From positions 2,480,001-2,544,000 of the forward strand of contig JAUFSD010000002.1 of assembly GCA_033030425.1 (NCBI GenBank): DNA of 64,000 nt, read 5' to 3'. The notes under the pieces were generated by a model. The model did no database searches and was not told the DNA's origin. It was given only the letters and a program-made list of their open reading frames with translations. This DNA is from Verpa conica (taxonomy: Eukaryota > Ascomycota > Pezizomycetes > Pezizales > Morchellaceae). Below, one piece after another: positions 1-11,609 of the stretch (the stretch's first letter is position 1; every line of letters begins with the position of its first letter). A program made the translations under genes and the position numbers.

Positions 1-321
1 TAAATAAGGAAACGAGTAAAGAGTCCAGTCCCTCAAGTGATTGCACACGTACATATACATACAAATTACAAACCCCCACGCTATCCGAGCACTATTTCTC
101 TCCCTTTCGTCAGATTTGCTGTCTGCGACCAAACCCGACCGAGCCCAAGCAACTCTGGCGTTCCGCAAGCTACCTCACCTGCATCCGCCACGCTGACCTC
201 CCTTGCGTCCGCCGCTCCGACAACGAACACTCAGACTGGACACACAGGAGTCCCGACGGTCCTTCGCAAGAACGAATCTTGGATCTGATCACCGTCCCCC
301 CGCGCGATACCTACACAGGTC
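1..321 (+). promoter_or_regulatory. Presumed promoter/5' leader of VAC7
   Basis: The sequence ahead of the VAC7 start codon is rich in C and A and has pyrimidine runs, as in many filamentous-fungal leaders. An open frame at 37-288 resembles no protein I know and is not in frame with VAC7. No TATA box stands out. The assignment as leader is inference from position. Confidence 0.4.
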
Positions 322-3211
322 ATGTCGGCCACAAGGTTAGCAGTAAATAACAAAGAGCTCCCTGCAGGTGTCGGGGGAGGTGGAGGTGAGGTCGTAGGCG
401 GAGGTGACAGCAGTAGCAACAGCAATAGCGGAGGCGGCAGCAATAATACTAGTGGAGGAATCGAGGGAAAGGTCTATGAGAGGAACTCCGCCGATTTGTT
501 GGCAAATATCGAGAAACCCTCAAGGGATCCCTCGCCTATACGCAGGAATCTCTCATCTGCTGGTCTCACAGACAATAATATTGCTCCTCCACTGCATCAG
601 TTCAAGAACAAGAGGAGACCAGGCTCTGTAAGGTCCGCCGCAGCCTCACGAGAAACCTCACCAATACGTTCAGTCTCTGCTGCGGCTGCGGCTGTGTTGA
701 GAAATTCCCAACAACCGGACCTCCAACAACCACGTCCGCAGAGGCCACTACCGAGCACATCCCATTGGCCTAGCACATCGCGTTTAACGCTGTCAAGGTC
801 ACCTCCCCCGAATTCACGGTCACCTGCCCCGTCACTATTCAAGAGGAACGAATCCGCTACTACTCCAGTTCCGCTCCCACCATCCAGAGCATCGCTACGA
901 GAAAAAGACGCTGGGCTGGAGGACCCTGAGGACCCTAATCCACCATCAGGCATGAAGACTCCAAAGAGCAACGCCAGTCCCGCGTTGGAGACGGTTGTGG
1001 AGAGTAGTCTGGCCAACAATCCCGCCCCGGGAACCAATAAGTCGTTGACAGAACAGGTGGCAGCGCTGGTTGCCCGCCAATCAAGTAATACCCACACAAT
1101 TCATGAGGAGAGCGAGTCAGAGGTATCTGTCGAAACAGTCAAGGGGCGTGGTTCCAGAACTCCTTCAATAGCTCCATCAATATCTTCATCAATAGCCAAC
1201 TCCCTGGCAGAGTCCGAATCTGAGTCGGGCTACAAGAGTGAGGACAGGCCCACACATGCGACTTCCAGGATACCACCTCCAGCAAAACCGTTTAGTCGGC
1301 GGCCGACAGTGATGGGTTCCGATAACTTTCAAGGGAGGATGACTGTGGAGACGGAGACTGTCACCTCGGTGCCTCAAGTTGCTCTGGGTGCTGGAGTGTT
1401 GCCAGGAGGAGCTAGCATCAGGAGTAAGAAGAGTACTGACACTATTCGGGCATCGAAAAAGAAAGAGAAGAAGGTATTAAGGAAGACAGGGGGAGCAGGA
1501 AACAGCAACCGTACGCTATCCTTGTAGCTCTCTACATTGGGTAAGATCAACTCTGACATTCTTAATTATCACAGTGACTAGCAAAGCCGATATATTTGCA
1601 GCTAAAATCGCTGAAGCCGTTGATGAAGCCAACTCATCCGACTCGGAAGAAACTTTCGTCTACGAGTCCAACCCCCCAGAGCCGCCAACTACACAACGTC
1701 CAAGGGGGTTCCACCACTCACGAACACCAAGTGCAACATCAATACAAGGGGGCCCAGATCCTAGAGGACAACGACTACCCTTGCTGTCTACCATTGATGG
1801 CAATCAAAGTACTCGAGGGAAGGGAATGAAGTTTGCCAATACTTCTGCCAACAGTAGTAACCTAGGGAATGAGATGCCTGGTGGGGATGGAACCGGGAAC
1901 GAGAGAGGAGGTGCTGGCAGTGGAAGTTCAAGAGCTGGTGAAGGGGGGAACGGCAAGGAAAGGGAGAATGGGAATGGGAGGAACCAGAATGGGCATAGAT
2001 CAATACTGGCTGAGGAGTCTCCATTTCATCACAACCCATCTCGCAAAGGATCTCGACACTCCCTTGCTGGTCAACACAACTCATCTAAAACATCATCACA
2101 TTCTACCACCCCGATAAACGGCTCTACATATCGAAATGGCAACGCCCAAAAGAGGGTTCCCCGTGCCTTACAAGCATCATACGAAGCTGACGTGGAGGGG
2201 GGTTTTGATGAAAGAGCACCACTTATGTCTCCCTCAGGCCGTTCAGGCCGTCGCCGTGACCGGGATCGCGCTCATAGGCCTGGGAGTGGATCACTTCTAC
2301 AACAGGACTATCTTCAACAGCATCGTACCAGAGGCTGGCTTAGAACATATATCGGGTGTATCGTTGCTGTTGCTGCTGTAATCCTGATTATGACTGGAGT
2401 TGGGGGATTTTTGTTTGCAACTACGAAAGCACTGCTGGAAGTAAGGGTTCTGAATGTGACGGGTGTGCTGGTATCTAAGCAGGAGATCATGCTCGATTTG
2501 GTCGTAGAGGCTATCAACCCTAACGCAATTCCAGTCACTGTGGGGAATATGGATGTTAACCTGTTTGCAAAGAGCTCTTATGTGGGCGATAGAAAGGGGA
2601 AGGATGGGGACCCTAATAGCCCTGGAGAAGGGGAAGGGGAAGGGGATGGGGAAGGGGATGGGGATAATGAAGATGATGGTAAATGGGGCTGGTGGGGAGG
2701 GAGGAGGAGGGAAGGAGGGAAGGGGGAAATTATCATTTCTCAGACCGAGAGTTTTCCTTTGTCAGGTACTAAGAAAGTACGATATCGTAGCCAACTGTCA
2801 ATCAAAGCCCACTCGAACGGTAATGTCGATGAGGGGACTGACCCACCTGAAGACCTCCCTGAAGGAGGTGATCGACAAACGATGCTTCTTGGACGGATCT
2901 ACAGCTTCGACTCGGCACTCACCTTCGATGCTTCCCCACTACGACACAAGGCCTCGGTCTCAGTTGGTGAGCTACGGTTAGCCAAACCGGGAAACAAAAC
3001 TGAGGAGGGCGGGACGGAGAGATGGGAAAGGGTCTTACAACATCCGTTTGAGTTGATAGTTAGAGGTGTGCTGAGGTATCAGTTGCCGTTGAGCGGAAGG
3101 GTTAGGACAGCGCCAATTGGGGCTTCCGTGATAGTGCATCCGGATGGACTGTTGAAGAGTTTAAGGGGCAGTAACGAATTTCATGATGACGATAAACGAC
3201 CGGATAAATAG
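322..3211 (+). CDS. VAC7: Vacuolar segregation protein Vac7 homolog (PI(3,5)P2 regulator)
   Basis: Two exons, 322-1510 and 1575-3211, encode 941 aa. Vac7 is a vacuole-membrane protein that activates the Fab1 PI3P 5-kinase complex (with Vac14 and Fig4), controlling vacuole size and the hyperosmotic response. The first ~640 residues are low-complexity, Ser/Pro/Gly-rich and presumably cytosolic. Just after the intron lies the conserved fungal Vac7 stretch SKADIFAAKIAEAVDEANSS followed by ETFVYESNPPE. One transmembrane helix lies near residues 652-676 (IGCIVAVAAVILIMTG), followed by the conserved beta-rich lumenal part beginning LLEVRVLNVTG. The lumenal part carries an acidic Gly/Glu/Asp repeat at about nt 2617-2670 that looks like a lineage insertion. 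The junction joins C|TG to give Leu; the donor GTACGC is weak. The ATG at 322 is the first in frame. Family assignment is firm; exact intron and start are probable. Confidence 0.9.
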
Positions 3212-5137
3212 GTATGAAGGTGTTCTTTTTTTTTCTGGCTTGGCTGGCGGGGATGGGTGGCGGTTTGAATAAGTGGGTGTTTTTGTTTTATTTTTTACTT
3301 CTGGAGCTGGACAGGTTTCTTTTTTTTTGTTCCTTTTCTTTTTATAAGTATTTCTACTTTCTACATTTCCTACTTTCCATTGAGAAAACAAATAAATACG
3401 CGGGGGGGTTGGTTTATTCGGCATAGTATAGGTACATTATCAGGCTGTTGAGGGGAAAATAATCGACAACGACTGGCGGAAAAGCATGCGTATTGACTAT
3501 TCAAAGACCGCGATTTGAGCAAAGAGAGGGAGTTTTGTATGTGTATTTTTTTTGTTCGTTTTGTGTGTTTTCTTTAGAGGTGATTTGGAGTGTGCTTTTA
3601 GTATTTTCCGGTCTAAATCCTTTTTTATTATTACTATAGTGCTGTTCTATGGCTCTTATCGTACCACTTTATTTTAGTGTTCCATTTTTTTGTTGGTGTC
3701 GTAACCGGATTGGTTGTTTTTAATCTCGACGGTTGTGTACTCTACTGGTACGAGAAAAGAGATTCCTTTCCCCCCCCCCCCCCCAGTTAGGTTTTCGAAT
3801 TTCTCTCATGAGTTTCATAACCTTCACTTTACTTTTGCCCCTACTACTGAGCGCGTACAAAACTTAGTGTAATTTTTGAGGAGTGTATGTTATTTTTTGA
3901 GTATGAGTGTATAAATTACTTCCGTTAGGTCGGGATGGCAACCATCCTGGGGCTTGGTCAGTGAGTGTGTAAAAAATGGCGGGAGATCAACAGGTATAGT
4001 AGTCAAGGCATGATACAGCACAAAACCGACTATTTTGAGGCCTTGCACTAATAAACCTACTATGAATCAATCCTGGCTATGCGTCACATTAACCGAAACA
4101 TATTTCCCTCCAAGAAAGGGTATGAAGAAATTTTGGGAATCTACTCCCACCAGTCGTGTGTGGACTCGTGGCTACAGTAAGAGGTTTGTCTTTGGTTACA
4201 AATCATACGATGTGTATTATATTTGTAAGTGCTAGTTAGTTGATGGTGATGACTCCGGCAGTTCTGAGCCTTAGGTATTATGTCTATCTCTATTCATCCT
4301 TGTAAGTTAGACGGTATGTTCCGGATCATATATTATCACTCGATATTGGTATTCAAAGTCACCTCCGGGAATGAATGAATCATAAACCTCCGGGAGTGTA
4401 CCTGATATATGATTTTAGTTATTCATTGCTAAACAGTGTATATGGTAAGTGTATTTGGTATATATAGTAAACCGTGGGGATTTGAAATAGTTGTATCTTA
4501 GTGATTTTGATTGAGATATATAGATTTCATGTGGTGGATTATCCTAAGCCATTAATCGTATTTCTGGGTAGTTCCCCCCTTTTCCTTTACAGCTCACTTT
4601 CATGTAATCTCTAATAATCTAGGTGCCATACGCAACTGTCCTCAGTAGGCTGTATTACGGGGGTGGAGAAACACTAGACACGCGGGAGGTGAGGATCTAT
4701 TTTTGCGGTGCCTCAGTGCCGTTTAGGCTGCTTAATTTATTCCCGTAGGGCCTCTAAAATGATCTCGGCACCACTACATGTAGAGTATCTGATTTATTTG
4801 CTAGATAACAAGATATTAAGATATACATGGGATGCAGTAGTACCGAAAATGAGACTTCGTATTTTATCTATACTACACAGAAAACTTGTAGGCACCTTTA
4901 CCATAACCTCAGCCTAAGACTTGAAATTAAAAAAACGTGTAAACGCCCGCTACTAGAGTAAAATAAAACAATACAAAAAAGAAGCTGCCACATAGCTTAA
5001 AGCAACTCGGGAGATATTATATGAGTGGATATTTACTACTCGAGCCTCGGCACAGAAATCTAGGTGTCTATATGTAAAGTATAGAGTAAATCCCAGAAAG
5101 CTGTTATACCCCAATAGTTGATCGTAAACACAATCAA
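3212..5137. other. Convergent intergenic spacer VAC7/GYP1
   Basis: Tail-to-tail spacer of 1.9 kb. It starts with T-rich sequence expected of the VAC7 3' UTR and holds a run of about 15 C at 3770-3784. The rest is AT-rich with no coding-like open frame, RNA gene or clear repeat. A short imperfect palindrome around GTTGAT/ATCAAC lies at about 5117-5150, overlapping the GYP1 stop. Confidence 0.6.
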
Positions 5138-6740
5138 CTATAAGTTGATAGTCGGCACATGAGCTGCTCCGCCCTGCCGGAGATGAGCACTCGAGTTACG
5201 GAACAAACTCTGCCATAGGAACCTGTGATCAGACATAGGAGTTAGATTTGGCCTTAAGTTAGAGATAAAAGGGTTTGACTTACGCTTCACTTAAGAGTAT
5301 TTCCATCTCCTTTTCTCCCCAGTTTTGTGTCGGCAAAGCTTGCAGGAACATCATTGTTTCCTGGAAATCCATTTTCTGAAGCTGTTCAGACCACTTAACC
5401 AAAAACGCTGCGCAAACATAAAGGTGAAACTCTGAAAACCCTGCTTGTCCCTCTGCCTGCGTATTCCAAGAAATTTATTAGAATATCCTTAGGTCATCCA
5501 TCTGAGGAAGCGGCTGTAAATTTACCATATATGTGTCCCACATCCTAATAGTATTCTTTACGCTAAGTTCCCTCATCAACATGCAGTTCATCCATCGAAA
5601 GCTGAATTGTATAAACTCGACTCCTTGCTCGGCAAGGTGATTTGTCAACGAGTTGTCGATTCTCTGAACCAGATCTCGTAGACCAGTGACTTGCCGTTGA
5701 ATCCCAGGCTGTGTGTGAATATAGTTATCCTGGATACCATCCAAGAGCTTAGTCAGACACCAGAACGAGTCTGCTTCGACGACATCTAGGACTTCTTTAG
5801 GTAGAGAATTTGGATTAAATGTCTCCACTTCTCCGTCTATTCGAATATTAGAGATAGAACGAACAAATAAATGAATACCCCGAGGAGTGAAAAGTACCAA
5901 TGTATGCAGAAAGGAAGACTTGGAAGAATGGCGTCACTAGATCATTTATTCCTTGCACATAACCACTAGCTGGATGTCGTATCGCCCAAACATATAATAT
6001 CCGCTCCAATGATCTCTGAGTTGTCTCAAAACCATAAAGTGGGATATGTGGGTTTGTCCTGGGTACATCAATGGATATTTGGTGCCAAATAGTCTGGTCC
6101 AACCCAGGGGTACCTCTAACAAAGGCCTGCTTGACACCATCTATAAACTCCTTCCTCTTCCGTTCTAGAGTATTTATCCGTCTATCACTATTCGCAGGTA
6201 GATAGCCAAGCAGCATTTGCCACGCCATAGGCCTCAATTCATCCGGAATACCATTCCACGAAATCTCACGTAACTCATTCAGATCAACAGTTGAGGATTG
6301 GAGGATACGCTTGAACTTGTTGATACGTTTGATACGAGAGTTGAGTCTCTCAATTTCGGCCTCTGTATGGGTGTCGGAAGACAGTGTTGGATGATATATC
6401 ATATGCAGGGAGTTGCCAGGGTCTTTGCTTATTCAGGTAAGGTAGAGCTTTTAGTTTTCTGCCTTAGGAATTAATTTTGAGGGGGGGTTTATGGAAAAAT
6501 TACAGACTTACCTCTAACTAGACCCTCGAACTGTGGCTTCAATCCTTGGCTATCCTTCCTCCTGGGACTGGGATATGTGGGTGCTCGTGAAAGATCTGTC
6601 GTGCTGCCATTGCCACTAAGTTTAGAGCTAACAGCTGGCCGGTGCTCAATAGATCGTGGAGGCTTTATCTTTTGCTGTAGAAAATCGTCTGCAGTCTCAT
6701 CTTTCAGGTCCGCATCCCAGTCATCGTCCGTTTGAGACAT
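5138..6740 (-). CDS. GYP1: TBC-domain Rab GTPase-activating protein, Gyp1 type
   Basis: Five exons on the minus strand: 6740-6512, 6422-5898, 5836-5526, 5456-5284 and 5222-5138, giving 440 aa. Gyp1-type proteins accelerate GTP hydrolysis by Ypt1/Rab1 and related Rabs at the Golgi. Residues 1-76 are a polar, Ser/Pro-rich tail. The TBC domain starts near residue 130. The catalytic arginine finger is visible in GIPDELRPMAW (Arg140) and the glutamine finger in SGYVQGINDL (Gln233). Further family landmarks are DSFWCLTKLLDGIQDNYI, FRWMNCMLMREL, MWDTYM, and in exon 4 FHLYVCAAFLVKW. All four introns (60-90 nt) have GT-AG ends and restore the family sequence at the junctions. The protein is shorter at the N terminus than yeast Gyp1 (637 aa). 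It is divergent from HRP1. Confidence 0.9.
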
Positions 6741-8366
6741 GAAATCTGTAAAATTTCTCCCAGGTCGATGGGTTGAAGTGGGAAGAGGGGGTGAAGGTAT
6801 AGAAGGTGGAGGTGTTTTTGGCCGCGCGGAGCTACTCTAGTAGTGAGATAGGCAGTAGCTATAAAGCACTAACGGAAAGTGTATTACAGTGATTCGAATT
6901 TCAGCATATCTGCATGACTATAAGCAGCTCCGACAATTTTGGAGGGGTCTCGAGTCCTGCAGCCGCCCTTCCATGTCAGCGAGGAAGGCTTTGAAGGGGG
7001 CATAGGGAGACAAACTGCGAGCTGTCACGTTGTGAGGAGGTGGAATTACTCGAACGACCTCTCCAGAAGGGCGAGACTGAACTAGTTTATTTGTAGCATC
7101 AGAAACAATATACGTGGACATAGATCTCATGATACTATTAGAGTAGTAAGGAGCACATATCTGGGGGGGGGGGATTACTCTGAACGATCTACACTTAGCA
7201 TAACAAAGAACGGGACATTGCATTAGCATATTAAGACTGTTTGGTAAGCTCCGAGGGGAATTTATTATTGGTGAAAGCGCGTAAGCGGGAGGTGGGGGAG
7301 GCGGGGGAGGCGGGGGTGGGAGGTGACATGCCAACTTGCACCATTTCCTACGCAGTGCAATGCAAGGTGGGGTTAGCGGATTCGCTTGGATGTAAGCGAG
7401 AAGCGTGGAAGGAAAGAAGGAAGGAAGGAAAGAGGGGGGGGGGGCGAGAGAGCAGGATGAGATTATGCGTATGTATATGTAGATGGTGATGATGGAGACA
7501 AAGGTTACAGGTTTGTGGTGTGAGGGATAGCTACAAGGTCCACCAAGCAAACACCATAAGGGAAGGAGCAAGTGCGTACCTGCTGCTGCTGTTCCTGCTG
7601 CTTCGGCTGCTGAGACCATATTCCACGCATCGTGAGGAATTAAACCGGGGGTATAGGCGGCGGCGAGTGGAGGGGGACAGGCGGGGCGGCAAGGTAGTAG
7701 AGTGCGAGGCGAGAGCAGAGAGTATAGTAAGTATTATTGCTGACGGCGCGAAGATGCCAGCCAGAGTCTCGCGTTATGTGTAGTGGGTCTTTCCGAGTAT
7801 TGTTTCACAGGCCCATGTCAATTAACCCTATGCCATGCGTTCATGTTCTTAATGAGCGGGTGTCCCCATCCATTTGTCTGTATCACGAAGTTTATCCGTG
7901 CCAAGACTGTGGAGACCTCTCAATACAAAACGTTCCCTCATCGCCATTCTGGGAAGAGTCTCACAACTTCTTTCCCCCAACCCCTTTGGCACCTGGCTTT
8001 CCTCCGCAAACGACATATTACTGGGTGTTTGTTTCTGTGAAAGAAAGGAGGAGTGTGTTCACCTCTAATAGTCTTCTTTCCGCTGCTGGCTGCTTTCACA
8101 ATATTGAATCACTCATTCCCTGCTAGCCGACTCCGTTCTGTGTGCCTTGCAGCCTATCCCGCGTCTTTCTTCGGGACATCGCATCTTCACTACACCGTTC
8201 ACTCTCTTCCGGGCTCCCTTTGATCCCATAAATTCTCCTTCTCCCTTCTCTGTTTCACTATTGTCCACCACCGTGCTGTTCTAACCCCCCTCCCCCCAAA
8301 CAGCTACAACCTTTGTTTAAAATTCGGCCTTATTATTAACACCAAGTTACTTCTAATTTTTTCGTG
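6741..8366. promoter_or_regulatory. Divergent promoter region GYP1/HRP1
   Basis: This 1.6-kb head-to-head spacer must hold both promoters. It contains a G-rich block at about 7287-7322 on the + strand with several runs of three or more G (potential G-quadruplex), a GGAAG/GAAGG repeat at 7405-7440, and a pyrimidine-rich stretch at about 8210-8310 just before the HRP1 start, as is common ahead of fungal housekeeping genes. A minus-strand open frame (6918-7619) is low-complexity and I do not regard it as a gene. Confidence 0.55.
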
Positions 8367-10994
8367 ATGGAGGCTGACGAGCTCATGGACGATGATCTCT
8401 TTGCTGATCTGTATGTAACAATCCTCCTAATAATTTCGTGTTGTTACGGGGAGACTTTGAAGCGCGTCGACTAATCCACATGGCCCTTATAGTTATGGTG
8501 ATGATGAGCCATCTAAGACTGGACAGGCAGAACAAAAACAAGCACCAGTACCAGCACCAGCACCAGCACCAGCATCAACACCAGCTCCTGCTCTAGTGGC
8601 TGCTCCACCTACTGCCCCTAGCACTGAGAATAATGTTCCTGTAACCTCATATACACAAGAGGCTGCCCCTGCTGCCCAAAAAGCTGTTGATCCTAGAGCC
8701 CCACCCCCCTCCCAACCCACTCCCATTAACCAGCAGCCCACTAAGATTGAGAACCCGTATGCTATTGAAGAAGAAGCTGATACTTACTCTGGGTGGGATG
8801 CTGCGATGAGTGGTGCCAATGGTAATGAGAATGGTATTTATGGTGGCTATGGTTATGATGGGTCTGGTAGTGCAGGAGCGTATGATGGTCAGATATCTGG
8901 GAGTCCAGCGATTAAGGAGGATGGGTGCGTATTTATATTATACTTCTCTTGTTATGTTGTTTGCACTATGAGGATATTTCATGAAGCGAGAGGAGGAGTT
9001 CAAAGATTGGGATTGGTATTGAGGTGCTCTTTGAAGGGATTTAGCTGGTTTAGCAAGGGCTCTAAGGAGATCAAGGAAATAGGGGTAGATATGAAGATGA
9101 AAAGGCATTATAGGAGGGGAAAGTGCATACATCCTACCCCGACAAATCTGCTATCTCGAGCTAGAACTATATCTACCGCGACGAAAATTTCGATAGAGGA
9201 CCTTGGAGTACAGGAGAGCATCCTGCTTTGTCATCTACCTACTACTACTACTACCTCTACTTCTATACGAGAACTAGCTAGCAGAACAGCATTAAGATAC
9301 ACGGAGGATAGTTTGTGTACAAGAGCAAGAGACAATGGGAATCAAAGATTGGCTTGGACTCCAGATACTTTTCCAATATCTACATCAACGAAAGAAATTC
9401 TCGAAACTATGTCTTTTCACCTTTACCTCCGCCTCCGAGGTCACTAGTCTTCCACCTTCGTCTGGTAATCACTGCCATCGCTCAGCAGTGATAATGACTG
9501 ACCTAACCTACTCTCGCTTCATGGGAGATCTAAGTGCTTATGTTTTCACGTTGTTCTCGATGTTGCAGTTATAAGATTGAAGTTGACCAAGAATTTATGA
9601 TGACTATATAGGAAAATGTTTATTGGTGGCTTAAACTGGGAAACAACCGATGGTATGCCTATATGAGATATTATCTATTACTGCACTCCACGTTCTTAAT
9701 CCTGCAGAGTCTACCGTACTGTATTTGATCAATTACTAAGCGTATCCTATGGCCATTATAGAATCACTAAAAGACTATTTCAGTCAGTATGGCGAAGTTA
9801 TCGAGTGCACTGTTATGCGAGACGGCCCTACAGGGCGATCTAGAGGGTTCGGGTTCTTAACATTCAAAGACCCGAAGACTGTTAATATTGTTATGGTGAA
9901 GGAGCATTACCTTGACGGCAAGATAGTGTGTATTCTCTCGTCTCTTTTCCAGCTGCTGGTACTTTTGTTACCCTTAGACGATGTTTTGACATTTTCCATA
10001 ATTAGATCGACCCAAAACGTGCCATCCCTCGTGATGAGCAAGAGAAGACATCTAAGATCTTCGTTGGCGGTGTGAGTCAAGAAGCCTCAGAAACGGACTT
10101 TAGGGAGTTTTTTACACAGTTTGGGAGAGTTCTCGATGCAACCTTAATGATGGATAAGGACACGGGTAGACCTAGGGGATTTGGCTTCGTAACTTTTGAT
10201 AGTGAAGGTGCAGTAGAGAATGCATTAAACTGTAAGACGTTGGAGATCTTGGGTAAACCGGTTTGTATATCATTTCACGGATATTTGGACATGATTTTAT
10301 CCGTTGGATTGTGTTAACATTAATTGGTGTATAGATTGAAGTCAAGAAGGCACAGCCTCGAGGCAACATACGTGAACGTATGAACGCTAATTTCGAAGAA
10401 CGTGATGATCATAGAGGGGGAGGAGGCGCAGGCGCAGGCGCAGGGGGATCTTTCCGAGACCGTACAGACCGTCGTGACCGCTTTGAAAATCGCGATGGTA
10501 CGAGTAGCAGCTCCGGCAACTACAGCGGTGGTAATCAACAAAACCAGCCCACACAAGGCGGTCAACAAGGTATCTATGGCGGTATATCACCACAAATGAT
10601 GGCCCAGTACTATCAGAATGTTCAAAGATATATGCAAGCAATGCAAGTAATGGGTCGGGGCGCATCCGGGCCGATGCCAATTGCGAATCCGGCGATAATT
10701 CAAGCTCTTGGAAGAGGCGCTATGGCAGCTGTCCCCCCAGCAATGATGCAGCAAATGCAACAAATGCAACAAATGCAACAAGCACAGCAAGGCCCGATGG
10801 CGGCTGTCGGTTCACCGGGACCCCCTCAGCAATCTGGCCCGCAAGGAGGTTATGGGTCTCCGCAGGCACAGATGGGATATGGTGGACCTCAGGGACCTCA
10901 GGGACCGCAAGGCGGTGCGAATTATGATGGGGGTGGTGGGGCTAGTTATCATGATATGCAGCAGCAGCAACAGGCTCAGCAACAACAACAACAA

Positions 10995-11025
<31 letters not shown>

Positions 11026-11609
11026 ATCAGTATAGGCAGCAGAGGAATTTCCAGCACCACCCATCACAGAGAGATTATCAGCCACCTCAGCCACAGCCTA
11101 GCTCATGGGAGGGAATGTACGATGATGTACCTCCACAACAGCAGATGATGCAGCAAGGCCGAATTGGTATGAACTATTTTCCCCAGTCTAATGGTCCTGT
11201 TCCCCAACCTTCGGAATTTTATCCTAGCTACCAACAAAATACTGGTTTGAATTCCTGCAATTCTCATAATTCTATACCCTCCACTTCTTCTCATTCTACT
11301 CCATACTCTTTTTCTCCCCATTCCAACTATCAGGCCCGCCTATCTTTCACTAAATCTTGCGAAGTTGACCATGAATACTCTTCTCCAGGAGGTGGTGGTG
11401 CACCTTACAGGCAAAATGGACAGGGCTCTGATGGCCCCCCCCCGAACGCCCCAACAGGGCCACGAAACGCTAAAGGCTCTGGGAGTAACTACAGAGGCGG
11501 TGGAAGAGGTGCAACAGCCGCCAGAGCTAGTGATAGAGGGGGTGCTGGTTATGGCGGTGGGTACAGGGGAGGATACCACCCTTATGCTAGGAACGCCGAG
11601 AGGTTTTAG
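8367..11609 (+). CDS. HRP1: Two-RRM RNA-binding protein Hrp1/Nab4 (mRNA cleavage factor IB)
   Basis: Six exons: 8367-8410, 8493-8924, 9612-9652, 9762-9925, 10006-10260 and 10335-11609, giving 736 aa. Hrp1/Nab4 is a shuttling hnRNP that binds UA-rich enhancers for 3'-end cleavage and polyadenylation and for export. The start MEADELMDDDLFADL leads into an Ala/Pro-rich segment. RRM1 begins at about residue 161 (RNP2 MFIGGL, RNP1 RSRGFGFLTF); RRM2 follows at about residue 247 (RNP2 IFVGGV, RNP1 RPRGFGFVTF), with the typical linker IIDPKRAIPRDEQ. The C-terminal half is a Met/Gln/Gly-rich prion-like tail with a polyglutamine tract at 10957-11030 and a Gly/Arg-rich end. Intron 2 is 687 nt, much longer than any other in the window. 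The Ser-rich piece at 11245-11388 may be an unspliced in-frame intron; removing it gives 688 aa. Family assignment is firm. Confidence 0.9.

Noticed and set aside
3770..3784. Poly-C run, together with similar mononucleotide runs at 56180 and 59480
   Set aside because: Simple homopolymers in spacers; prone to sequencing error and without further structure.
6918..7619. Minus-strand open frame of 233 codons with Pro-rich sequence
   Set aside because: It lies in the divergent promoter, its sequence is low-complexity from G/C runs, and it shows no domain or splice support.
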